From the NCBI GenBank assembly GCA_002450895.1, contig DKAR01000031.1, forward strand, positions 11,853-37,624: DNA of 25,772 nt. Reading direction: 5' to 3'. This document shows, piece after piece, positions 7,861 to 15,275 of the stretch (its first letter is position 1; each line of letters begins with the position of its first letter). This DNA comes from Proteobacteria bacterium UBA6921 (GTDB lineage: Bacteria; Pseudomonadota; Gammaproteobacteria; SG8-11). The translations under genes were made by a program, and so were the position numbers. Below the pieces are notes generated by a model that was given only the letters and a program-made list of their open reading frames with translations, was not told the DNA's origin and searched no databases.

Positions 7861-7884
7861 GGAAGAGGCCGTGAGGCCTCTTCC
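7861..7884 (-). other. Intercistronic hairpin between gap and pgk
   Basis: A 10-bp perfect stem (GGAAGAGGCC with GGCCTCTTCC) with a 4-base loop lies 21 bases after the gap stop and 84 bases before the pgk start. On the minus strand no T-run follows, so it is more likely an mRNA stability, processing or attenuation element than a full terminator. On the plus strand a T-rich tail follows, but no gene there would need it. Confidence 0.55.
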
Positions 7885-7905
7885 GTTTCCGTTTTGGTAA
7901 GGTGA

Positions 7906-8904
7906 TTACTTCGCGACGTGTTGAACGAAGCGCATCATGTTGCAGGTATAGCCGTACTCGTTGTCGTACCACGCGACAACCTTGACGAACGTTCCATCCA
8001 GCGCGATGCCGGCTTCGGCGTCGAAGATCGATGGCTTGCTGTTGCCACGGAAGTCGGTCGAAACGACCTTCTCTGAGGTGTAACCGAGCACACCCTTGAG
8101 CGAACCTTCCGACGCGGTCTTCATCGCCGCGCAGATTTGTTCGTAGGTTGCTTCTTTGTTCAATTCAACCGTCAGGTCGACCACGGAAACGTCGGAAGTA
8201 GGAACGCGGAATGCCATGCCGGTGAGCTTTTTGTTGAGCTCGGGGATGACCTTGCCCACGGCCCTCGCGGCGCCAGTGGAGGACGGGATAATGTTTTCCA
8301 GAATGCCGCGGCCACCGCGCCAATCCTTGGTTGAAGGACCATCGACGGTTTTCTGAGTCGCCGTCGCGGCGTGAACGGTGCTCATCAGGCCACGCTTGAT
8401 GCCGAAGCTGTCATGCAACACTTTGGCGACCGGAGCCAAGCAGTTGGTGGTGCAAGAAGCAGCAGAGACGATCGTCTCTCCCGCGTACTTGGCGTGGTTC
8501 ACGCCGTACACGAACATCGGAGTATCGTCTTTCGACGGAGCGGATTGCACGACTTTCTTCGCACCCGCAGCAATGTGTTTCTCGCAGGTTTCTTTCGTGA
8601 GGAACAGGCCGGTGGATTCAATGACGATATCCGCGCCGACTTCGTTCCACTTCAGGTTCGCCGGATCCTTCTCCGCGGTCAGGCGGATTTTCTTGCCGTC
8701 GAGGATCAGCTTGTTCCCGTCGACTTTGATGTCGCCCGGATAATTGCCGTGCACGGAATCGTACTTCAGCATGTAGGCCAGATAATCCGGCTCGAGCAAA
8801 TCGTTGATACCGACGATTTCGATATCCTTGAAATCTTTCGCGACGGCGCGGGCCACCATGCGTCCGATTCGACCGAAGCCGTTAATACCGATCTTGATTG
8901 TCAT
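7906..8904 (-). CDS. gap: Glyceraldehyde-3-phosphate dehydrogenase, type I
   Basis: Phosphorylating NAD(P)-dependent oxidation of glyceraldehyde 3-phosphate to 1,3-bisphosphoglycerate. The product is 332 residues. The Rossmann motif INGFGRIGRM is at 7-16. The Asn-Asp pair at 34-35 after VVI-type strand residues (IVGIND) suggests NAD preference. Active-site Cys151 lies in SAASCTTNC and the general-base His178 in STVHAAT. The C-terminal WYDNEYGYTCNM block is complete. A strong AAGGAG ribosome site precedes the ATG. The gene is second in the operon, 33 bases after tkt. Confidence 0.97.
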   Translation of the reverse strand: MTIKIGINGFGRIGRMVARAVAKDFKDIEIVGINDLLEPDYLAYMLKYDSVHGNYPGDIKVDGNKLILDGKKIRLTAEKDPANLKWNEVGADIVIESTGLFLTKETCEKHIAAGAKKVVQSAPSKDDTPMFVYGVNHAKYAGETIVSAASCTTNCLAPVAKVLHDSFGIKRGLMSTVHAATATQKTVDGPSTKDWRGGRGILENIIPSSTGAARAVGKVIPELNKKLTGMAFRVPTSDVSVVDLTVELNKEATYEQICAAMKTASEGSLKGVLGYTSEKVVSTDFRGNSKPSIFDAEAGIALDGTFVKVVAWYDNEYGYTCNMMRFVQHVAK

Positions 8905-8937
8905 GGAAAAGTCTCCTTAAAAAGTGAACTAACGAAA

Positions 8938-10926
8938 TCAGAACATTGATTCGACGGCTTTCACGACGTTTTCCACGGTGAAGCCAAATTCCTTGAACAG
9001 CACCTTGTCGGGCGCGGATTCGCCGAAGCGGTTAATGCCGACGACGCGGCCGTTCAGGCCGACGTACTTGTACCAGCCGTCGGTCACGGCAGCTTCGACT
9101 GCAACGCGCTTGGTCACGCCGCTCGGCAGCACGGATTCTTTATATGCTGCGTCTTGCGCGTCAAACACGGTGGTCGACGGCATCGATACAACACGCACCT
9201 TGCGCTTGGCACCGAGCTGTTCGGCCGCGCCCATCGCGAGCTGCACTTCGGATCCGGTTGCGATAAGGATGACGTCCGGTGTGCCGGCGCAATCCTTCAA
9301 TACGTAACCGCCCTTGCTGATCGAGGCGATCTGCGCATCCGTACGTTTCTGGAACGGCAAATCCTGGCGCGAGAAAATGAGCGAGGTCGGGCCAGAGGTG
9401 CGTTCGATGGCTTGCGCCCACGCAACGGCGGACTCAACGGTATCGCACGGACGCCACACCGCCATGTTCGGAATCAGACGCATCGTCGGAATCTGCTCGA
9501 TCGGCTGATGCGTTGGTCCGTCTTCGCCCAGGCCGATGGAGTCATGCGTATACACGAAGATGCTGCGGATCTTCATCAGCGCGGCCATGCGAATGGCGTT
9601 GCGCGCGTATTCCGAGAACATCAGGAACGTCGCACCAAACGGAATCAGGCCGCCATGCAACGCGATACCATTCATGATCGCGGACATGCCGAATTCGCGC
9701 ACGCCGTAGTTCACGTAGTTGGCTTCGACGTTGTTGACCAACGGCTTGTAACCCGTCCACTCGGTTAGATTCGAGCAGCCGAGGTCAGCGGAACCACCGG
9801 TAAGTTCTTTCACGATCGGCGAGTAGGCTTCGATGCAGGCCAGCGATGCTTTACGCGTCGAGGTGGTCTTGGCATCCACGTTGTTCTTGGCAATGAAGGC
9901 CGCGGATTTTGCGGCCCAATCCTTCGGCAATTCGCCCGCCATCACGCGCTCAAATTCCGCCGCCAACTCCGGATATGCTTTTTTGTAGGCGCCGAATTTT
10001 TCGTTCCACGACTGTTCGGCTTTGGCGCCTTTCTCTTTTGCGTTCCAACCGGCGTAGATATCCGCCGGCACTTCGAACGCGCCGTGGTCCCAACCCAGCG
10101 CGGCCTTCGTGAGATTAATTTCATCCTGTCCCAGCGGTGCGCCATGGCAGGCATGCGAGCCGGCCTTGTTGGGCGAACCAAAACCAATCGTCGTCTTGCA
10201 GCAGATCATTGACGGCTTGTCCGTCATCGCATGCGCCATGGAAATCGCTTTCTTAATCGCTTCCGGATCGTGTCCATCAACGCCGGCAATGACGTGCCAT
10301 CCATACGCTTCGAAGCGCTTCGGCGTGTCGTCAGTGAACCAGCCATCCACGTGTCCATCAATGGAAATGCCGTTGTCGTCCCAGAACGCAATCAGCTTTC
10401 CAAGATTGAGTGTGCCGGCCAGTGAACAGGCTTCGTGCGAGATACCTTCCATCAGGCAGCCATCACCGAGGAACACATAGGTGTGATGGTCAACGATGTC
10501 GTGACCCTTCTGGTTGAAGCGACCTGCAAGAATTTTTTCCGCGATCGCCATACCCACCGCATTGGTGATGCCTTGGCCGAGCGGACCGGTCGTTGTTTCT
10601 ACGCCGGGGGCATAGCCATATTCCGGGTGTCCCGGTGTCTTGGAGTGCAGCTGACGAAATTGCTTCAGCTCAGACATTGGCAAGTCGTAGCCGGTGAGGT
10701 GCAGCAAGGAATAGATCAGCATCGACCCGTGGCCATTCGACAACACGAAGCGGTCGCGATCCGCCCACTTCGGGTTCGACGGGTTGTGCTTCATGAAATC
10801 GTTCCACAGCACTTCAGCAATATCGGCCATGCCCATCGGCGCGCCGGGATGACCCGAGTTGGCCTTCTGGACCGCATCCATGCTTAACGCACGTATCGCA
10901 TTGGCAAGATTTCGACGGGATGGCAT
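8938..10926 (-). CDS. tkt: Transketolase
   Basis: Thiamine-diphosphate enzyme that moves two-carbon ketol units in the pentose phosphate pathway and Calvin cycle. The product is 662 residues, full length. GHPGAPMG with the active-site His lies at about 25-32. The ThDP-binding region runs from GDG at 154 to DN at about 185 (GDGCLMEGISHEA). The pyrimidine domain has HDSIGLGEDGPTHQP and FSRQDLP. The start has a good AGGAG ribosome site 7 bases before ATG 10926. It is the first gene of tkt-gap-pgk-pyk-fba. Pairing it with thiS/thiG is coincidental in location, but it does consume ThDP. Confidence 0.97.
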   Translation of the reverse strand: MPSRRNLANAIRALSMDAVQKANSGHPGAPMGMADIAEVLWNDFMKHNPSNPKWADRDRFVLSNGHGSMLIYSLLHLTGYDLPMSELKQFRQLHSKTPGHPEYGYAPGVETTTGPLGQGITNAVGMAIAEKILAGRFNQKGHDIVDHHTYVFLGDGCLMEGISHEACSLAGTLNLGKLIAFWDDNGISIDGHVDGWFTDDTPKRFEAYGWHVIAGVDGHDPEAIKKAISMAHAMTDKPSMICCKTTIGFGSPNKAGSHACHGAPLGQDEINLTKAALGWDHGAFEVPADIYAGWNAKEKGAKAEQSWNEKFGAYKKAYPELAAEFERVMAGELPKDWAAKSAAFIAKNNVDAKTTSTRKASLACIEAYSPIVKELTGGSADLGCSNLTEWTGYKPLVNNVEANYVNYGVREFGMSAIMNGIALHGGLIPFGATFLMFSEYARNAIRMAALMKIRSIFVYTHDSIGLGEDGPTHQPIEQIPTMRLIPNMAVWRPCDTVESAVAWAQAIERTSGPTSLIFSRQDLPFQKRTDAQIASISKGGYVLKDCAGTPDVILIATGSEVQLAMGAAEQLGAKRKVRVVSMPSTTVFDAQDAAYKESVLPSGVTKRVAVEAAVTDGWYKYVGLNGRVVGINRFGESAPDKVLFKEFGFTVENVVKAVESMF

Positions 10927-11229
10927 GTTCTTCTCCTGAAAGTGAAAAGTTCAAAAATTCGTGGTGACGGCCAGGGGGCAACTCACGCAGGTCAAGGTTC
11001 GTGGATGGCTGGGCAGAGCGCGGCGCAAAACCGGAAGAACTCGCTGTCTACTGCTTGACTCCTCGCCTCCGCCGCGCTCCAAGTGCGGACGAGCGGTCGT
11101 CTTTCCCTCCCCCGAAGCGGCCCGCTGTTGCAGCGGTTTACCCGCGGCGTCCCTGTCCGGTCTCCGGCCCCCTAAGGGGAGCGCAATTTTCCCCTAATTG
11201 CCCAAAATGAGCAACTGACGGCCAGAAAC
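10927..11229 (-). other. Gene-free, structured GC-rich leader upstream of tkt (possible ncRNA)
   Basis: About 300 bases without a credible gene separate tkt from the carbonic anhydrase terminator. The stretch 11016-11201 holds a string of inverted repeats: 11016-11025 with 11070-11079 (10 bp, nearly all G-C), 11088-11092 with 11097-11101, 11122-11127 with 11131-11136, two 4-bp stems near 11157-11179, and 11183-11188 with 11196-11201. I see no convincing sigma-70 promoter and no known riboswitch or RNase P core. It may be a regulatory 5' leader of the operon or an independent small RNA; the strand is assumed from tkt. Confidence 0.4.
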
Positions 11230-11263
11230 AAAAAAAGCCACCGGCAAAATGCCGGTGGCTTTT
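11230..11263 (-). terminator. Rho-independent terminator after carbonic anhydrase gene
   Basis: A 10-bp stem (AGCCACCGGC at 11236-11245 with its complement at 11251-11260) and a 5-base loop are followed on the minus strand by seven T residues (complement of 11230-11236). It lies about 20 bases after the carbonic anhydrase stop. A shorter T-run on the plus side could make it weakly bidirectional. Confidence 0.88.
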
Positions 11264-11283
11264 ACGCTTTGATCCCGAATAGA

Positions 11284-12033
11284 TTAGTTCGAGGTTGCGA
11301 CTGAGCGCTTGTTCAAAGCCTGGACCGGACGCGCGTTCTGGCCGACGGTGGCGACAAAAGCCTTAACCTGATCAGCAGAAACATTGATCGCATCCTTCAA
11401 GACGAACCAATTGACGCCTTCAGAGCATGGCGGGGTCGTCAGGGAGCCCTTGAAGTGATAGAACTGCTTGGTCGCGGGCATGAGGTCAGACGGATTGATC
11501 TGCGCCGTCAGCGCTTCTTCCTTGTTGATCTCCTTAGGAATTGCCGCCCAAACGGAGTCGACAATCTTGTTTGCTTCGCCGGCCTGCATCATCACACCGA
11601 TCACGGCCAGTTCACCCTTGTCGTTCTTGTGAACGAAATGGGCTTCCATATCGTAGGCCTTTTTGTTGATGGTGTTTTCGCTCGGGCTATGGAAGTGGAA
11701 CTGCAGCAGTTTGTAGGTTTGCGAACCGATCTTGATGGTGTTCTCGGCGCCAAAATTTACCTGAATCGTGTGGCCGTTGTTCAGGACCTTGACCGGCGAC
11801 GCTTTGTAGTTGAAATCGATCTTGACCAGATCACCTTTATTGGCGGAAGAGATATCAATCGGCGACTGTTCCTGGCCAGACGCGCAGGTCGCAAATTCCG
11901 GCTTCATCATGCCCCAATGATCCGGTCCCGTTTCACCCGAATAACCCCAATGGGCGTCGTGGCCACTTCCCGCAAACGCATTCAAAGCAAAGCAAACAGA
12001 CGCCAGTCCGATGAGTCGTGAAGAACGATGCAT
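11284..12033 (-). CDS. Periplasmic alpha-type carbonic anhydrase
   Basis: Zinc enzyme that interconverts CO2 and bicarbonate, probably in the periplasm. I chose the ATG at 12033 (249 residues), with an AAGGGG ribosome site and a signal peptide (MHRSSRLIGLASVCFALNAF, predicted cleavage after the Ala-rich end). The upstream extension to 12168 lacks these features. Zinc ligands are His113 and His115 in FHFHSPSEN and His132 in EAHFVH. Cys50 and Cys203 (TTPPCSEGV) are placed to form the disulfide conserved in bacterial alpha enzymes. It has its own promoter and terminator, so it is monocistronic although next to the tkt operon. Periplasmic enzymes of this family help retain or supply inorganic carbon. 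Confidence 0.94.
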   Translation of the reverse strand: MHRSSRLIGLASVCFALNAFAGSGHDAHWGYSGETGPDHWGMMKPEFATCASGQEQSPIDISSANKGDLVKIDFNYKASPVKVLNNGHTIQVNFGAENTIKIGSQTYKLLQFHFHSPSENTINKKAYDMEAHFVHKNDKGELAVIGVMMQAGEANKIVDSVWAAIPKEINKEEALTAQINPSDLMPATKQFYHFKGSLTTPPCSEGVNWFVLKDAINVSADQVKAFVATVGQNARPVQALNKRSVATSN

Positions 12034-12136
12034 AGTTTTCCCCTTCAAAATGAAATTACGAAGCTCCTTGGTCCGCCAATCCGACGGTCCACTATTCTCC
12101 CTTGGGCGGCTGGCGCCGCAAGGCACAAGGCCGCAT

Positions 12137-12165
12137 AAAGTAGCGATATGTCCACATTGCGTCAA
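12137..12165 (-). promoter_or_regulatory. Sigma-70-type promoter for the carbonic anhydrase gene
   Basis: On the minus strand TTGACG (12165-12160) is separated by exactly 17 bases from TACTTT (12142-12137). The predicted start site is near 12130, leaving a 5' leader of about 95 bases before ATG 12033. Confidence 0.55.
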
Positions 12166-12637
12166 CATTGAATTCGATGCGCCAATTCATTGCGGTAATT
12201 AGAGTTTGGTAATTCAATGATTGACGTCTTATTGCGAGATTGTATTCGGATTGCAGCCTGGCCTAACACAATGACGGAGGAGTTGCGGGCGGGGTTGCGC
12301 GTGATATCAAGCCCGCGCCCCTTTTTGACAGCATGGCGCGCAAATCCAGCGCCCCGGTTCAGGCTGTTTCGAGATGGCCAATGAAATTAGCCAGGAAACT
12401 ATTCGCGAGAAGGAAACTTTTCACAGGGACGGCGTCGTTGTATCGCGCGCGCACATCAACTGCCCCGCACGAATTTGCTGAAGCGGGATTCGGATGTGAA
12501 CGCCCTGTTGCGACACCGATTCACGGAGGCAATCATCACCCGGGAGCAGCCGGTCCTCGATGATCACCATGCAAACTACTTGCTTGCCAACAGCCCTGCC
12601 TGACGACCTTGTCTTCGGTCGGTTCTGTATTTGTTTT
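12166..12637. other. Intergenic stretch without a supported gene
   Basis: Between the carbonic anhydrase promoter and the end of the RRM gene I find no convincing coding region. Short frames on both strands (12333-12563 plus, 12421-12684 minus) have composition and overlaps typical of chance. No clear terminator follows the RRM gene. The part near 12170-12250 is AT-rich compared with its surroundings. A G/C-rich imperfect inverted repeat lies around 12285-12325 and ends in CCCCTTTTT on the plus strand. Confidence 0.4.
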
Positions 12638-12910
12638 TCAGAATCGCGATCGCCGTGTCCGTTGCTCGCGCTCGCGCGCTTCATTCACGCGCAGGCTGCG
12701 ACCACCGAACTGACTGCCGTTCAATGCCGTGATTGCTGCTGTTGCAGCGCTGCCTTCCATTTCGACAAAGCCAAAACCGCGCGGGCGTCCTGTGTCCCGA
12801 TCGGTAACCAGTTTTACCGAGTGAACCGTGCCGTGTTTCGAAAACAGGCCGCGCACCTCGTCGTCGGTCGCCGTAAACGGCAAATTGCCGACGTAGATCG
12901 TCTTCAACAT
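12638..12910 (-). CDS. Small RRM-domain RNA-binding protein
   Basis: A 90-residue protein made almost entirely of one RNA recognition motif. RNP2 is IYVGNL at 5-10 and RNP1 is RGFGFVEM at 44-51, both with the RNA-stacking aromatic residues. The tail is short, basic and arginine-rich (REREQRTRRSRF). Such single-RRM proteins occur in cyanobacteria and many proteobacteria, where some are cold-inducible; the RNA target cannot be deduced. A GAGGAG ribosome site precedes ATG 12910. The gene appears monocistronic, with about 300 bases of non-coding DNA upstream including a small leader hairpin. Confidence 0.92.
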   Translation of the reverse strand: MLKTIYVGNLPFTATDDEVRGLFSKHGTVHSVKLVTDRDTGRPRGFGFVEMEGSAATAAITALNGSQFGGRSLRVNEAREREQRTRRSRF

Positions 12911-13213
12911 CGACTTCTCTCCTCTTCAGGTTGTTACAGTAAATGAGTTACTGACGTTGCACATGGGCGCGAAAGGTTTCTATCGTTGGAACCATTTCGC
13001 GGCGGTGCGAACAGTTTTTTCGTGGAGTGCGCGTGCGAGTCTCGCGCGCATCGAAGGAATTCGGTAAGTAGGTACTTGCATTCGTCAAACGGTGTGGCAG
13101 GCCTATAACCTTCCTATCGGCACCATTTTGCAAAGATTTAAGCCGGCCGTCGGCAAAACTTGTGACCTGGAACCCATCCCGACCCAAGCGGAAAGCGGCA
13201 TTGCGCCACCACG
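12911..13213 (-). promoter_or_regulatory. Upstream region of the RRM gene with a leader inverted repeat
   Basis: No supported gene. Immediately upstream of the RRM gene, 12937-12942 (CAGTAA) pairs with 12948-12953 (TTACTG) around a 5-base loop, 27 bases before the start codon, so it would lie in the 5' leader. Candidate minus-strand promoter elements are weak (TTGACG at about 13088 with a poor -10). The minus-strand frame 12948-13187 is judged to be spurious. Confidence 0.35.
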
Positions 13214-14908
13214 CTATTTGGACCAGTGATATACCGCTTCGACACTATTGCCCTTATCGTTGAATCTCAGCTCGCGGCAAAGCTTTTTGACGAGACCGAG
13301 TCCGCGGCCGCTGTACTGCGCCTCGCCCGAATGGGTCTCAAATCTGTCCATCAGCGCGGGGACATCAAAGCCTGGCCCTGAATCATCGATCTTGATTGTC
13401 AGGATGCCTTGATCCCCCTCGGGGACATGGTCCAGCGAAATGCTTATCCAGCCGGATTTCAGCGCTGCAAGTGCTTCGGATCGCCGCTCAAAATAAGTCG
13501 AAAATCCGTTGGGGCTCGTTTTTAGACTTGAACTTAAATTCAACACGCCGTGATCCATCGCATTCGTCACCAGCTCGCTGACAATGGTGAAAATCCGCTC
13601 GCGATGACTGAACGGCGACTGGATTTGCATAATCAGGTTCGTAACGATCGGCGCGGGATTACCCAGGCGCAGCGAGTCGGCATGCAGCGTCACCTCTGCT
13701 TTCCAGTGGGAAGGCTTGCCGCTCGGCGTTTTCGGTCTGGAAATCAGTGGCGTTTCAGCAGAGCAGGATGCGCCACAATCGATCTCAACGATCGTCACAT
13801 CGTCTGACGGGCTTGCGCTTCCGAGGAACTGAAAATAGCTTCTGCGCAGCGCGTCAATTGGCGTGCTCCAGTCTTTGATTCCCTGCAGCTCCTGAATGAC
13901 GCGATCAATTCCGAATCGCTGTTTGTCCGCATTCTTGCCTTCAATCAACCCATCGCTGCACATAAACATCCGGTCCGCAGGTTCGATGGCCAGTATCTCG
14001 GGACGGCGATTGAATTTTTCGTCATCGACCACGCCCAACGCATGGTGCGAAGACTTTATACGTCGGATATTTCGCGTTTCCGAGTTGGCAACGAGCAGAT
14101 CCGGCATTCCACCGTTCCAGACAATCGCCGACGTCATGTTGGGGTCGAGTTCGATCAGACACGCCGCGCAAAAGATTTCCGGAGAAAGCGCAAAATGGAT
14201 ACGCCGGTTTATTTCACCTGCGATGTCACCGATGGAAAAGCCTTTCTGAGTCATGCTGAAAAAAACGTCTGCGACCGGTTGTGCGCCGATGGCAGCGGAT
14301 AACCCGTGTCCGGTGACATCACCGAGAATCACATTCATTCCCCCCGCCGGGTTATGCGCAGCAAGGAACATATCCCCGCTGAATACGCCGGTGGGAAGCG
14401 TCCAGTGCCGGAAGCACGATTCATCCGTGATTCCCTGGCGCATGATTTTGTTGATCACGTTCTGGCCGATACGCATTTCTACCGCGAGCCGTCGATTCTG
14501 CTGCGCGAGCGCCAATTCATGCGCCTTCAGATTTCCGTAAAACGTGATCATGCGCTGCAGCGCAAAAAGCTTGGCCTTGAGCAGTTCAATATCAAACGGC
14601 CGCGTGAGGAAATCGTCTCCACCGACCTCAATGCAACGCACCAGTTCATCGGTGCCGGTCAGGGTGGTCACAAACACGACAGGAACAAACCGCTCACCAC
14701 AGCGTTGCTTGATCACGCGAGTCGCGTCATACCCGTCCATGTTCGGCATCAGCACATCCATGATGACGAGATCCGGGCGTGCGCTTTCAAAAGCTGCGAT
14801 ACCCTCAATTCCGTCGTTAGCGCATGTCACTTCGTGCCCGATTTTTTCGAGCATCGCCTGCAGGGTGGCGCGATTCGAATAAACGTCGTCTACGATAAGA
14901 ATGTGCAT
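13214..14908 (-). CDS. Fused receiver / PP2C-type phosphatase / anti-sigma-kinase-like ATPase (HsbR-like)
   Basis: A 564-residue three-domain partner-switching regulator. Receiver at 1-120: Asp7/Asp8, phosphoacceptor Asp51 (VIMDVLMP), Thr81/82, but the invariant Lys position is Arg103 (FLTRPF). SpoIIE/RsbU-type PP2C phosphatase at about 165-375: FSGDMF (Asp179), LGDVTGHG (Asp197), CSDGLIEG (Asp319) and SPSDDVTI (Asp369/370) keep the metal ligands. GHKL ATPase at about 405-564: N-box SELVTNAMDHG (Glu445, Asn449), DDSGPGF and YSGRGLGL. The domain order matches Pseudomonas HsbR, which both phosphorylates and dephosphorylates the STAS protein HsbA. A STAS gene lies 43 bases upstream, supporting that role. 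The receiver should set the kinase/phosphatase balance. Confidence 0.92.
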   Translation of the reverse strand: MHILIVDDVYSNRATLQAMLEKIGHEVTCANDGIEGIAAFESARPDLVIMDVLMPNMDGYDATRVIKQRCGERFVPVVFVTTLTGTDELVRCIEVGGDDFLTRPFDIELLKAKLFALQRMITFYGNLKAHELALAQQNRRLAVEMRIGQNVINKIMRQGITDESCFRHWTLPTGVFSGDMFLAAHNPAGGMNVILGDVTGHGLSAAIGAQPVADVFFSMTQKGFSIGDIAGEINRRIHFALSPEIFCAACLIELDPNMTSAIVWNGGMPDLLVANSETRNIRRIKSSHHALGVVDDEKFNRRPEILAIEPADRMFMCSDGLIEGKNADKQRFGIDRVIQELQGIKDWSTPIDALRRSYFQFLGSASPSDDVTIVEIDCGASCSAETPLISRPKTPSGKPSHWKAEVTLHADSLRLGNPAPIVTNLIMQIQSPFSHRERIFTIVSELVTNAMDHGVLNLSSSLKTSPNGFSTYFERRSEALAALKSGWISISLDHVPEGDQGILTIKIDDSGPGFDVPALMDRFETHSGEAQYSGRGLGLVKKLCRELRFNDKGNSVEAVYHWSK

Positions 14909-14951
14909 GAACGTAGTGCCGGGAGAAGTTCGAGCAGGAGCGTTGCTTTTT

Positions 14952-15260
14952 TCAGGTGATCTGGAACAGACTCTGGAAGTTCGCCATTTCGAGCATTTCG
15001 CGGAGCTCGCGCCGGCACCGAATGACGCGAATATTGGCCTTGTCGCCCCCTAAAGAATCGCGAAGCAGCAGGAGCATTCCAAGCGCCGCACTGTCCATGT
15101 CATCCACCGCGCCGAAATCCAGCGTGTATCGTGTAAACCCACCGGCCTTGGCTTTGTCCAAGGCTTGGCGAAATTCTTCATGAATATTGAAGTCAAAGCG
15201 GCCGATTACAGCAATTACCGCCTCTTTGCCATCCACACTTGGGCTGATTTTGACTGGCAC
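14952..15260 (-). CDS. STAS-domain anti-sigma factor antagonist (HsbA-like)
   Basis: A 102-residue single STAS domain, the expected substrate of the downstream phosphatase/kinase. The phosphorylatable serine is Ser57 in DDMDSAALGML, at the N-terminus of the helix where SpoIIAA/RsbV-type proteins are modified. The segment RFDFNIHEEFRQAL resembles Pseudomonas HsbA rather than SpoIIAA. The start is GTG at 15260, with AGGAG 7 bases upstream. It lies between the chemoreceptor-like gene (15 bases upstream) and the HsbR-like gene, so the three are probably one operon. By analogy it would bind an anti-sigma factor or other partner according to its phosphorylation state; that partner is not in the window. 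Confidence 0.9.
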   Translation of the reverse strand: MPVKISPSVDGKEAVIAVIGRFDFNIHEEFRQALDKAKAGGFTRYTLDFGAVDDMDSAALGMLLLLRDSLGGDKANIRVIRCRRELREMLEMANFQSLFQIT

Positions 15261-15275
15261 TGTTGGGCTCCTGTT

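Noticed and set aside
10961..11197. Plus-strand 78-codon frame in the tkt leader
   Set aside because: The composition is rich in Arg, Pro and Ser with no ribosome site and no recognisable domain; it is explained by the high GC content.
10927..11229. RNase P RNA or 6S RNA in the tkt leader
   Set aside because: A GGGAGGGAAAGA stretch is slightly reminiscent of the RNase P core, but the region is too short and lacks the conserved 3' core sequences; the two ends do not pair as in 6S RNA.
12333..12684. Short frames on both strands in the gap after the RRM gene
   Set aside because: They overlap each other or the RRM gene, lack ribosome sites and have no family features.
12948..13187. 79-codon minus-strand frame upstream of the RRM gene
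   Set aside because: Low-complexity Arg/Thr-rich translation with no conserved motif; better read as the RRM gene's upstream region.
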